Assembly (NCBI GenBank): GCA_030655215.1
Contig: JAURVZ010000014.1
Coordinates: 1-40,166 of the forward strand
Reading direction: 5' to 3'
Length of the DNA: 40,166 nucleotides
From: Pseudolabrys sp.
GTDB taxonomy: Bacteria > Pseudomonadota > Alphaproteobacteria > Rhizobiales > Xanthobacteraceae
Position numbers and translations under genes: made by a program. The stretch's first letter is position 1, and every line of letters starts with the position of its first letter. The notes beneath the pieces are model-generated. The model ran no database searches, was not told the DNA's origin, and was given only the letters and a program-made list of their open reading frames with translations. Positions 1 through 7,003 of the stretch are shown here, one piece after another.

Positions 1-16
1 GGGGGGGGGGGGGGGG
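1..16. other. Homopolymer G run at the window edge
   Basis: Sixteen consecutive G residues open the window, followed directly by GC-rich sequence containing a GCGGCCGC octamer. No biological element is known to me that looks like this at this place. It is most simply a contig end or a base-calling artefact, and the first 20-30 bases should not be trusted. Confidence 0.7.
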
Positions 17-208
17 CGCGGCCGCGCTCTCGCGCGGCGCACTTCCTTCAACCACTGAACCCGCGGCCAAGCTGGAAGACGCCCCCGCCTCCCCTTGCCC
101 GCCAAAGCCCAGTGAAGACGGGGCTTGCCCGGCGTAGCGCAGCGAAGCCGGGGCCATCTCGCCATAGATCTCGCGCGCACGTGCGCGCACCGACATGCGT
201 GGTGTCAT
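1..208 (-). CDS. Possible N-terminal fragment of an unknown protein, cut by the window edge
   Basis: An open minus-strand frame starts at the ATG read from 208 (MTPRMSVRARAREIYGEMAP) and stays open for about 69 codons to the window edge. A weak AGGA sits about eight bases before the start. The first 20 codons look protein-like and basic, but the frame then runs through a 30-bp tandem palindromic repeat and into the poly-G artefact, where the translation is low-complexity Ala/Gly/Ser/Pro. I recognise no family. It may be a real gene start whose downstream part is unreliable, or a chance open frame in GC-rich sequence. Confidence 0.2.
   Translation of the reverse strand, partial: MTPRMSVRARAREIYGEMAPASLRYAGQAPSSLGFGGQGEAGASSSLAAGSVVEGSAPRESAAAPPPPP
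94..153. repeat. Tandem pair of 30-bp palindromic intergenic repeat units
   Basis: Units 94-123 and 124-153 both begin CTTGCCCG and end in CGGGG, and differ at roughly six positions. The second unit folds as a short hairpin (CCCGGC with GCCGGG around a GTAGCG...GCGAA core). This resembles the 'CCCGGCGTAG...GAAGCCGGG' dispersed repeat common in rhizobial genomes. The 30-bp period keeps the minus-strand frame open across it. Confidence 0.55.
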
Positions 209-296
209 GGGAAATCCTGATGCAATTGTGGAGAATGCCTGAACACTAGCCTAGCAGCGTCACGCTGTCAAGGACTTAAATCTCGAAAAAATCTCC

Positions 297-428
297 CTAC
301 TTGGGCGCGGGGGCTGCCTTACGGCGGCCGGCGCGGTCATCGAACCGGCCGATCAGCATGACGAAGGCAGCAATAAGTCCGGCCGAAAAAAACAGCCAAG
401 CCAGGGCGAGAATTACATTCTGGCTCAT
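297..428 (-). CDS. 43-residue single-pass membrane protein, unknown function
   Basis: This small gene encodes a peptide starting MSQNVILALAWLFF with one hydrophobic helix (about residues 4-27), followed by a basic tail rich in Arg, Lys, Ala and Pro. Its ATG lies in the ATGA overlap (425-428) with the stop codon of the upstream 76-residue membrane protein, so the two are very probably translated together. The frame can be extended upstream to a 105-residue version, but that extension is antisense-like sequence overlapping the neighbour; the coupled start is preferred. The positive-inside pattern suggests a cytoplasmic C-terminus. No family is recognised. Confidence 0.55.
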   Translation of the reverse strand: MSQNVILALAWLFFSAGLIAAFVMLIGRFDDRAGRRKAAPAPK

Positions 429-655
429 TCGCGCAACCTCTCGAGAGATGCTCGTCCCAACAAATGTAAGGCGCCGCCGATTGCGAAACAACCTAGCCCG
501 ATTGCAATAATGTCGCGCAAATCCATCGAAACAGGCGCTAATCGGTACAATAGGGCCGCGAACGGCGCGAACACGCCTGCTGCTACCGACGTCGTCGCAA
601 GTGTATTCAGCCACGTTGCGGTCAGCTTGATCTGTTCGTTGTGGACCAGAAACAT
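425..655 (-). CDS. 76-residue membrane protein, unknown function
   Basis: The product begins MFLVHNEQIKLTATWLNTLA and has two predicted membrane helices, around residues 14-37 and 46-66, ending in a short charged tail. The opening 'NEQ-KLTA-WLN' resembles a family of small hypothetical membrane proteins that I recall from Bradyrhizobium and relatives, with no known role. It overlaps the 43-residue membrane gene by four bases (ATGA), giving a two-gene cassette of tiny membrane proteins. Such pairs can act as toxins, transporter accessory subunits or stress peptides; the sequence does not discriminate between these. Confidence 0.55.
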   Translation of the reverse strand: MFLVHNEQIKLTATWLNTLATTSVAAGVFAPFAALLYRLAPVSMDLRDIIAIGLGCFAIGGALHLLGRASLERLRE

Positions 656-674
656 GCCGTCACCCGCATACAGA

Positions 675-848
675 CTACTTCTCGCGCCGCACGCCTTTGA
701 ACTTGCTGCCGTCCTGCTTCACGTCAAGGAAGCGACCGGAGTCGCTATCTCGCTTTACGAATTGCTCTGTCTTGGGATTGTAGGTCTGCGAACGATCACG
801 GACGGCGCCTTTGCGGTGGCCGTCACCTTTGGGTGGATTGGTTGCCAT
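675..848 (-). CDS. 57-residue basic hypothetical protein
   Basis: The gene encodes MATNPPKGDGHRKGAV followed by an Arg/Lys/Asp-rich sequence ending in FKGVRREK. I chose the ATG at 848 because AAGGAG sits six bases before it; an in-frame ATG at 872 would add eight residues without a comparable ribosome binding site. The 'KGDGHRKGAVR-RSQ-YNP' pattern and the C-terminal 'DG--FKGVRREK' belong to a conserved family of small hypothetical proteins that I recall being scattered among accessory regions and prophages. There is no membrane segment or cysteine pair. The high charge suggests nucleic-acid contact, which is inference only. Confidence 0.65.
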   Translation of the reverse strand: MATNPPKGDGHRKGAVRDRSQTYNPKTEQFVKRDSDSGRFLDVKQDGSKFKGVRREK

Positions 849-930
849 AGCCATCTCCTTGTGATAGAACATATCATGAACTACCCGGCGAGATTGTCAA
901 GTACTCGCTCCTCGTTAGATCGGATTTTCA

Positions 931-1155
931 ATGGCTGCTGAAACTTGCGAATTGTCATTCTCGCGATGGCGTCACCTCGCGGACAAAGCGCTCAGTGCGA
1001 GGTTCGCCATCACAATCGAAGACGCAGGAATGCCCGAGGATGACTTGCGAAAGAGCTGGCAATCCGGACAGACGGCCCAAGAATACATTACTTGGTACGG
1101 GGAAAAATATGACCTCACTCGTCTGAAGGAGTGGCGGAAGATCATTCTCCCTTGA
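931..1155 (+). CDS. 74-residue hypothetical protein
   Basis: The predicted product starts MAAETCELSFSRW and contains a central 'DAGMPEDDLRKSWQSG--AQEYITWYGEKYDL' type segment. This matches the pattern of a family of short rhizobial proteins in which a 'DAG-sE-D' helix precedes an acidic/aromatic 'WF--KYDL' segment; the function is unknown to me. There is no clear Shine-Dalgarno sequence, so the start is uncertain. The 3' end overlaps the convergent HNH nuclease gene by 14 bases (1142-1155). The gene could be an accessory element of the nuclease locus, but convergent orientation argues against a simple operon. Confidence 0.5.
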   Translation: MAAETCELSFSRWRHLADKALSARFAITIEDAGMPEDDLRKSWQSGQTAQEYITWYGEKYDLTRLKEWRKIILP

Positions 1156-2023
1156 ACACGTTCTCGCGGTGAAACTTTAGAAAATAAGGGCTCGGACAAT
1201 GAGCTTCGCTTTGCGGTGTTAGAATCTTTCCATCTGCATTCAGCATTCTTCGCGCCTGCTCGGGCACTTTGTCAGCGACCAAGATACGGTGATCATCGCC
1301 GACTGAAATCAACCCTCTGTCAAAAAGCCAATGGAACGTGCCGGAGAGAGCTATCCCGTTCCGGATTGCGTCCGGCCCGCTTGAGGCAACTGGCTGAATA
1401 TGCGCCGCCTGAACCTCCGGACGCCCTCCTCCATTGATCAGCATCAATCCCGTTACAGCGCATCGATTTTCGTAGGCATATCTAACCGCAGTCATGAATG
1501 CTCGATCGCGAAATGGCCGCGAGATTGTCATCTCGACCATAGGACGCTCAAATTCCACGACTGGCTCGTCGAAACCCGATGAATCTGCGGAAACGGCACC
1601 GAAGTCGAGTTCAGCTGAAAACCCAGCACGAAGAATCAAGTCAAATTCAACTTCTGAAACGGGCCTTACAGCTCGACCGAAGGCGCCTTTGTTTGTCGAC
1701 CCATCATCTTTTTGAAGCCTACTTTCATAATACTTGCCATCGTCATTGAAGCGGACCGGCTTGTCGAAATCGAGATAGTCGGCAACCCGAGCGTAGAAGT
1801 GGTCGTCTTGATCAGGATCACGATCAATCGCAACGACGCGTGCAGTGGCGAAATACGCTTTTAGCCCAACGCCAACTTCCGATCGGCGCGGCTCGTAGTA
1901 AATTATGGAGTCACCTTTCGCGGCTTCGACTTGATTCAGATAAGTACGTGGAAAGTGATAGTGCAATTCTCGCTGATCTTTGTATCCAGACCCGCTCTTG
2001 ATCGTAAAGATCGCCTTCGCCAC
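1142..2023 (-). CDS. HNH endonuclease with N-terminal PUA/EVE-like domain (candidate modification-dependent restriction nuclease)
   Basis: This 293-residue protein has two parts. Residues 1-120 or so ('AIFTIKSGSGYKDQRELHYHFP', 'GDSIIYYEPRR', 'YFATARVVAIDRDP') look like a PUA-superfamily fold of the EVE/SRA kind used to read modified bases. Residues about 175-290 are an HNH_2-type nuclease: 'FRDRAFMTAVRYAYENRCAVTG', then 'AAHIQPVASSGPD-IRNGIALS--FHWLFDRG', where AAHI and the later FHWLFD histidine are the expected catalytic/metal residues. The start is GTG, with a GGGG-containing ribosome site just upstream. GC appears lower than in the core genes. No methyltransferase gene is adjacent, which fits a type IV-like enzyme cutting modified phage DNA. 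The nuclease call is firm; the modified-base role is inference. Confidence 0.8.
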   Translation of the reverse strand: MAKAIFTIKSGSGYKDQRELHYHFPRTYLNQVEAAKGDSIIYYEPRRSEVGVGLKAYFATARVVAIDRDPDQDDHFYARVADYLDFDKPVRFNDDGKYYESRLQKDDGSTNKGAFGRAVRPVSEVEFDLILRAGFSAELDFGAVSADSSGFDEPVVEFERPMVEMTISRPFRDRAFMTAVRYAYENRCAVTGLMLINGGGRPEVQAAHIQPVASSGPDAIRNGIALSGTFHWLFDRGLISVGDDHRILVADKVPEQARRMLNADGKILTPQSEAHCPSPYFLKFHRENVFKGE

Positions 2024-2155
2024 TGGAATATCCCCACCAATTCAACGTAAGCGAACACGCCACCGCCCCACAGCGATCAAGCGCATCCCTTATTCACTTT
2101 GCCCCGCCACAGCACAAGGTAGAATACTCACGGGTAATGCTGGGGGAGAAGGCTA

Positions 2156-2515
2156 ATGTCAAAAAGACAATTTGCAAACTTATCAATCACACAGCTTGAA
2201 AAGTTGTTTGATGAAAAGCGGGATAAAATTGACGTGCTAACCTCGTTGCTCGCCGAGCTGAATAATCGCAAAATGCCTCGCGCTCGCGATCTCAAGAGAC
2301 GAGTTGCCCAAGCCATAGCCGTTGGAAAATACGACGAGGCGACGCAAAGAATCCTGAAACCAGCCTCGCCGGAAGATTTCCGATTTGCGGCAGAATATCT
2401 TCTAAAAGGTCAGAGCGATTGGACGATCGAGGAACGGACGGAGTCCGCGTCCATTGCCAGGCATCTTATCAATTTGGCAGGGCTCATTGAGAAGAGGATC
2501 GGTCGGCAACCCTGA
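2156..2515 (+). CDS. 119-residue hypothetical protein, mostly helical
   Basis: The gene follows a good ribosome site (GGGGGAGAAGG before ATG) and encodes a charged, helix-rich protein beginning MSKRQFANLSITQLEKLFDE, with a 'RDKIDVLTSLLAELNNRKMPRARDLKRRVAQAI' middle. No family is recognised. There is no signal peptide or membrane segment. It is divergently transcribed from the HNH nuclease across 132 bases, so the two may share a control region. Its codons are richer in A and T than the core genes downstream, consistent with acquisition by transfer. Confidence 0.65.
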   Translation: MSKRQFANLSITQLEKLFDEKRDKIDVLTSLLAELNNRKMPRARDLKRRVAQAIAVGKYDEATQRILKPASPEDFRFAAEYLLKGQSDWTIEERTESASIARHLINLAGLIEKRIGRQP

Positions 2516-2542
2516 TCTACCCAGCAATGGCGCAAGCTCTCT

Positions 2543-2884
2543 CTAGGCCGCCACCACACTCACCCTCGCCGCCCTCGCCTTCGGCTTCTTGCGAATGACG
2601 ATCTCGACATCGCGGTCGAGCGCATTGAGCAGCGCCATCAGCCGTTCGACCGAGAAGCCTTCGAGCTTGTAGTTGCGCAGTGCCGATACCTTGGGCTGGT
2701 TTAGCCCAAGCCGCAGCGCCGCCGCTTCTTGGGTAAGCTTCTGCGCGTCGATCACGGCATTGAGTGCGTGCACCAGGCGCAACTTGGTTTGCCGCTCCTC
2801 GGCATCAGGAAAATTTAGATCGGCAAACACGTTGTCGCTGCCGCGCACGATCGCGTCCGTTGTCTCAGCGTTTCGCTTTGCCAT
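2543..2884 (-). CDS. higA: HigA-type antitoxin with XRE-like helix-turn-helix
   Basis: The 113-residue product has a helix-turn-helix around residues 50-80 ('AQKLTQEAAALRLGLNQPKVSALRNYKLEGFSVERLMALLNAL'), the arrangement of the HTH_37/HigA2-like antitoxins. The C-terminus is a basic tail ('IRKKPKARAARV'). Its start lies 20 bases inside the upstream toxin gene, so the order is toxin then antitoxin, as usual for HigBA and the reverse of RelBE. It is expected to bind and neutralise the toxin and to repress the shared promoter, which should lie beyond 3248. Confidence 0.85.
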   Translation of the reverse strand: MAKRNAETTDAIVRGSDNVFADLNFPDAEERQTKLRLVHALNAVIDAQKLTQEAAALRLGLNQPKVSALRNYKLEGFSVERLMALLNALDRDVEIVIRKKPKARAARVSVVAA

Positions 2885-3248
2885 AGCGGGCCTCGTAATC
2901 CTGTTGTGCGAGCCGCAGCCGGCGCGCGATCAAATCGATATCGGTGCGCGCCGTCTTGATCCCCTTCGGCGACTTCTTCTGAAACGCGTGCAGGACATAA
3001 ACAACATCGCGAAAGCGCACCGTATAAACCGCCCGATAGGTATCACCGTCGTGGTCATCAACGATCTCGAAAACACCGGCACCCTCGCCTTTCCAAAGCT
3101 TGGTCTTCGGATGCGTGCCGCCGAATTGCGCAAGGCCAAGGGCGTTGCCGAGTTCGTCTTTAACCGGACCGGGAAATCCGAGGAAATCGCGCTTGGACGA
3201 TCCGACCCAGTCCAGCGGCCTTTCGCCTTTTTGCAAATGCGGACGCAT
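2865..3248 (-). CDS. higB: HigB/RelE-superfamily toxin (Gp49-like family)
   Basis: The 127-residue protein shows the hallmarks of the phage-derived Gp49-like toxin family (PF05973): 'PLDWVGSSKRDFLGFPGPVKDELGNALGLAQ', 'VFEIVDDHDGDTYRAVYTVRF' and 'VYVLHAFQKKSPKGIKT', then an Asp/Arg-rich final helix. Family members are ribosome-dependent mRNA interferases. The conserved arginine in TYRAVYT and the HAFQKKS segment expected for activity are present, so the toxin looks intact. It overlaps its antitoxin by 20 bases. An alternative start a few codons downstream cannot be excluded. Confidence 0.85.
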   Translation of the reverse strand: MRPHLQKGERPLDWVGSSKRDFLGFPGPVKDELGNALGLAQFGGTHPKTKLWKGEGAGVFEIVDDHDGDTYRAVYTVRFRDVVYVLHAFQKKSPKGIKTARTDIDLIARRLRLAQQDYEARYGKAKR

Positions 3249-3357
3249 GACAATATCCCAGAATGGGGATGATGATGCAAGTTTTAGTCGAGCGCACTAC
3301 TCATCGGAGCATAGCATCGTTCTTTATTTGTTCCAGCGCCGTTTGGGGTAGCCTAGG

Positions 3358-3375
3358 GTGTGCGGACCTGCACAC
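3358..3375. promoter_or_regulatory. Perfect dyad GTGTGC-N6-GCACAC in the higBA/PBP intergenic region
   Basis: An exact six-base inverted repeat with a six-base spacer lies 110 bases upstream of the divergent higB start and 166 bases upstream of the penicillin-binding protein start. Its place and symmetry suit an operator, for example for HigA autorepression. It lacks a T-run, so it is not a terminator. Confidence 0.4.
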
Positions 3376-3540
3376 TCTCGCCATTCACCTTCCCCCGAAT
3401 AACCTCCGGGAACTCCCACCGAATTCTCGTAAATCCGCCCCGGACGCGCTATATTGCCGATCGTGGGCGCTATTGCCCGTTTTGCGCCGCAAACGGCCCG
3501 TAAAGCCCTGTGGTTGCTCCAGATAAGGGCGTAAAGAGCC

Positions 3541-5781
3541 TTGCGCGACCTGTTTCCCGAGGATTGGAAGCCGAAATTCAAGCGCGCGATGCTGGCCATC
3601 GACGCCTGGGTCGATTTCAGCGTGTTCCGCTCGGCCTCCGGCTCGCGCGAGGGCTATGAGCGCTTTTCCACCTTCATGGACCGCTTCCACACCGCCGGCT
3701 GGCGGCGCTGGGCGGTCGAGCTGACCTCGGAAGGCGCCACGCTCGGCGCCGCCGGCGGCGTCCTGCTGCTGGCGCTGGCGACGCCGGCCTTCCAGATGAC
3801 CGCCGACGGCGACTGGCTGAAGAAGTCGGAACTCGCGGTGACCTTTCTCGACCGCTACGGCAATGAGGTCGGCTCTCGCGGCATCCGGCACAATGATTCG
3901 ATCCCGCTCGACCAGTTCCCCGATCACCTGATCAAGGCGGTGCTGGCAACCGAAGACCGGCGCTTCTACGAGCATTTCGGCATCGATGTCGGCGGCACCT
4001 TGCGCGCGGTCGTCACCAATGCGCGCGCCGGCGGCGTCGTCCAGGGCGGTTCGTCGCTGTCGCAGCAGCTGGCCAAGAACCTGTTTCTGTCGAATGAGCG
4101 CACGCTCGACCGCAAGATCAAGGAAGCGTTCCTGGCCTTGTGGCTGGAAGCGCGCCTGACCAAGAACGAGATTCTGAAGCTGTATCTCGAGCGTGCCTAT
4201 ATGGGCGGCGGCGCCTTCGGCGTGGACGCGGCGTCGCAGTATTATTTCAACAAGTCGGCGCGCGACGTGAACCTGTCCGAGGGCGCGATGCTGGCCGGCC
4301 TGTTCAAGGCGCCGACCAAGTTCGCGCCGCATGTCAATCTGCCCGCCGCCCGCGCGCGTGCGAATGTGGTGCTGGATAATCTGGTCGAGGCCGGGTTCAT
4401 GACGGAGGGCCAGGTCTTCGGTGCCCGCCGCCACCCTGCCGCCCCCGTCGATCGACGCGATGAACGCGCGGCGAATTATTATTTGGACTGGGCGTTCGAT
4501 CAGATGAAGCAACTGGTCGACACGATGCCGAAGTCGATGACCGAGCGCGTCTTCATCGTGCGCACGGCGCTCGATACCGGTCTGCAGAAAGTCGCTGACG
4601 CAGCCGTGGAAAGCGCGCTGCGCCAGTACGGCCAGGAATATCACGCTAGTCAGGCCAATACGGTTGTGATGGAAAATGACGGCGCTGTGCGCGCCATGGT
4701 CGGCGGCCGCGATTATGGTGCCAGCCAGTTCAACCGCGCCACCGACGCGATGCGCCAGCCCGGCTCGTCGTTCAAGCCTTATGTCTACGCCGCGGCACTG
4801 GCCCACGGCTTCAAGCCGACATCGGTCGTGGTCGATGCGCCGATCTGTCTCGGCAACTGGTGCCCGCGCAACTATGGCGGCAGCTTCCGCGGTTCGATGA
4901 CGCTGATGCAAGCGTTGACCCACTCGATCAACACCATTGCGGTGCGGCTATCGATTGCCGTTGGCGACGGCAATCCGAGGCTTGGCCGTAACCGCATCGT
5001 CGAGCTGGCGCATGCCATGGGCATCACGTCGGCGTTGCCGGACACGCCGTCGTTGCCGATCGGCGCAGATGCCGTCACCATGCTCGAGCATGTCGGCGCT
5101 TACGCCGCCTTCCCCAATCTCGGCATTGCCGTGAAGCCGCACGCCATTCTCGAAGTGCGCACCGGCGACGGCAATCTGATCTGGCGTTTTGACCGCGATG
5201 GTCCGAAGCCGAAGCGGGCGCTGTCGGCGACGGTTGCCGGCGACATGGTCAAGATGATGAGCAACGTGGTTGAGAACGGAACCGCGCGCCGCGCCCGGCT
5301 TGATGGCGTCTCGGCCGCCGGAAAGACCGGCACCACCAATGAGTCCCGTGACGCCTGGTTCATGGGCTACACCGGCAATTTCGTCTGCGGTGTCTGGTTC
5401 GGCAATGATGACTACAGCCCGACCAACCGCATGACCGGCGGTTCGCTGCCGGCGATGACCTGGCACACGATCATGGCCTATGCCCATCAGGGCATTGAGG
5501 TGAAGCAACTGCCCGGCGTTCCGGTGCCGACGCGGCCGGACGTGAAGGTCGCCAGCGGCAAGCAGTTAGAGGCACCACCGGTTCGCCCGACGACGTTGTC
5601 GAAGCGTGGCGCCGAGATCTTGGTGCGCGTCGAACGGCTGATGGATGACGCCAACCGCGCGATGGTACCGCTACGTCCGACCGTCTCGACCGACCGCAAG
5701 AACCAGGCTGCCCTTGAAACGCCGGCCAAGGCCGCCGTCGCGTCAGCCATCGACAGCCAAGCCGTCCGCGGCCCGAACTGA
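3541..5781 (+). CDS. Class A penicillin-binding protein (PBP1A-type transglycosylase/transpeptidase)
   Basis: This 746-residue bifunctional enzyme polymerises and cross-links peptidoglycan at the inner membrane. One membrane helix (about residues 68-86) precedes the GT51 glycosyltransferase domain, which shows 'EDRRFYEHFGID', 'GGSSLSQQLAKNLF', 'KIKEAFLALWLE' and 'ILKLYLERAYMG'. The transpeptidase domain carries the active-site serine in 'QPGSSFKPYVYAA', the second motif 'HSIN', and 'AAGKTGTTNESRDAW'. The start is TTG; homologues I recall begin with the same 'MR-LFP-DWKP' sequence, so this start is favoured over an internal ATG. The C-terminal 80 residues are a low-complexity tail. All catalytic motifs are intact. 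Confidence 0.95.
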   Translation: MRDLFPEDWKPKFKRAMLAIDAWVDFSVFRSASGSREGYERFSTFMDRFHTAGWRRWAVELTSEGATLGAAGGVLLLALATPAFQMTADGDWLKKSELAVTFLDRYGNEVGSRGIRHNDSIPLDQFPDHLIKAVLATEDRRFYEHFGIDVGGTLRAVVTNARAGGVVQGGSSLSQQLAKNLFLSNERTLDRKIKEAFLALWLEARLTKNEILKLYLERAYMGGGAFGVDAASQYYFNKSARDVNLSEGAMLAGLFKAPTKFAPHVNLPAARARANVVLDNLVEAGFMTEGQVFGARRHPAAPVDRRDERAANYYLDWAFDQMKQLVDTMPKSMTERVFIVRTALDTGLQKVADAAVESALRQYGQEYHASQANTVVMENDGAVRAMVGGRDYGASQFNRATDAMRQPGSSFKPYVYAAALAHGFKPTSVVVDAPICLGNWCPRNYGGSFRGSMTLMQALTHSINTIAVRLSIAVGDGNPRLGRNRIVELAHAMGITSALPDTPSLPIGADAVTMLEHVGAYAAFPNLGIAVKPHAILEVRTGDGNLIWRFDRDGPKPKRALSATVAGDMVKMMSNVVENGTARRARLDGVSAAGKTGTTNESRDAWFMGYTGNFVCGVWFGNDDYSPTNRMTGGSLPAMTWHTIMAYAHQGIEVKQLPGVPVPTRPDVKVASGKQLEAPPVRPTTLSKRGAEILVRVERLMDDANRAMVPLRPTVSTDRKNQAALETPAKAAVASAIDSQAVRGPN

Positions 5782-5855
5782 TTAGCCGCTCGCCGCCGGG
5801 CGGCGTAGTCTCCTGGCATCACGAATCAACCTCCCCTCATGCGAGCGTATCGAAC

Positions 5856-6434
5856 GTGCGGCTGCTGATCGGAACGCTGTTTGCCCTCGCAGTCGCTGCG
5901 GCCGTCGGCCTCGGCGCTACCTATCTTGCGCTGACGCGCGGCGCTGCTTTCGGCGCGCTGACGATCGGCAGCTGGACCGCCTGGCCGAAGACCGGCACCG
6001 CCGACGCCGATCCTTATGCCCGCGCAACCATCGCCCGCACCGGCCAGTTGCCGGTGGCGCTCGGCGATGGCGTCTCCTTCACCGCGCAAACCGATGACAG
6101 CGGCAAGTTGCTCGACGGCCGGTGCGACATTGTCCTGTCCGGCGTCACGCCGGCGGCGCGCTTCTGGACACTGACTTTGTACAATTCAGAGGGCAGCCTG
6201 GTCACAAATTCCGTCGAACGCTACGGCTTCTCCAGCCAGGAGATCGTGCGCCAGGCCGATGGCAGTTTCGAGATCGTCGTCGCACCGCGTGCCAGCGCCG
6301 GCAACTGGCTGCCGACCGGCGGAAGCGAACGCTACTCGCTCGTGCTGCGCTTCTATGACACCGCGGTCGGCGTCTCGACCAAGGCCGGCCGCGAACTGCC
6401 GATGCCAAGCATAACCAACAGGGGTTGCCCATGA
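5856..6434 (+). CDS. DUF1214-domain exported/membrane protein
   Basis: The 192-residue protein has an N-terminal hydrophobic segment (residues 1-28, signal anchor or signal peptide) followed by a DUF1214-like domain: 'DPYARATIARTGQLPVALGDGV', 'GVTPAARFWTLTLYNSEG' and a final 'SLVLRFYDT' strand region. The start is GTG. In many proteins DUF1214 is the C-terminal half of a DUF1254-DUF1214 polypeptide; here it is a stand-alone gene. It overlaps the following DUF1254 gene by ATGA. The function of these domains is not established. Confidence 0.8.
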   Translation: MRLLIGTLFALAVAAAVGLGATYLALTRGAAFGALTIGSWTAWPKTGTADADPYARATIARTGQLPVALGDGVSFTAQTDDSGKLLDGRCDIVLSGVTPAARFWTLTLYNSEGSLVTNSVERYGFSSQEIVRQADGSFEIVVAPRASAGNWLPTGGSERYSLVLRFYDTAVGVSTKAGRELPMPSITNRGCP

Positions 6435-7003
6435 TACGGTGGCTGCTTCTGTTGTGTGGTGGCGCGCTGCTTGGCGGCGTCGTGCATCTGGCGACGATCA
6501 TCATCTTGCCGCGTACGGCGACGCAGGATGCTTATGCGCGCCTCGCCCCGGTCGCGCCGGTCAACACTGTCACCGCGCTGCCATTGCCAAAGCCGGAAAA
6601 TGCCGTGATGCCTTACATGGACCCCGCTTTCGCCAGCGGGGTCTGCCGCTATGATCTGGCGCAAGGCCCGCTGAAGCTGACGGTGCCGGTCAGCATCGCC
6701 TATACGTCAATCTCGTTCTACACGCGCTACGATGTCGCTTATTACGCGATCAATGACCGCGCCGCCGGCCGCCGCGTCATCGAACTCGATCTAATGACGC
6801 CAGAACAACACAGCCAGATGCCCGATGATGAAGAAGTCACCGCGGCCGACCGGCTGATTGTCGAGTCGCCGACGACGACCGGCGTCATTGCCATTCGCGC
6901 GCTGGCGCCGGAGCCGGGCCTGATGCCGATGGCACAAGGCGCGATCGCCAATGCCCGTTGCGCGGTGCAAGGAACGCAGCCCACCGCCGGCGGCGGGCGC
7001 TGA
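6431..7003 (+). CDS. DUF1254-domain membrane protein
   Basis: I chose the ATG at 6431, which overlaps the previous stop (ATGA) and is preceded by AGGGG, over an in-frame TTG six bases earlier. The 190-residue product starts MIRWLLLLCGGALLGGVVHL, a membrane anchor, then carries a DUF1254-like domain with 'AYARLAPV', 'MPYMDPAFASGVCRYDLAQGPLKL' and 'SFYTRYDVAYYAINDRAA'. With the preceding gene it forms a split, reversed version of the usual DUF1254-DUF1214 fusion. Its TGA abuts the convergent lipoprotein stop, the two sharing TGATCA. Confidence 0.8.
   Translation: MIRWLLLLCGGALLGGVVHLATIIILPRTATQDAYARLAPVAPVNTVTALPLPKPENAVMPYMDPAFASGVCRYDLAQGPLKLTVPVSIAYTSISFYTRYDVAYYAINDRAAGRRVIELDLMTPEQHSQMPDDEEVTAADRLIVESPTTTGVIAIRALAPEPGLMPMAQGAIANARCAVQGTQPTAGGGR

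Noticed and set aside
3477..3496. CCGTTT...AAACGG hairpin just before the penicillin-binding protein gene
   Set aside because: The six-base stem has an eight-base loop and no T-run. It is too weak and common in GC-rich leaders to assign a role.
3385..4923. 512-codon open frame on the minus strand
   Set aside because: It lies wholly antisense to the penicillin-binding protein, which has every catalytic motif. The translation is Arg/His/Ala/Gly-rich without a recognisable domain, as expected for the complement of GC-rich coding sequence.
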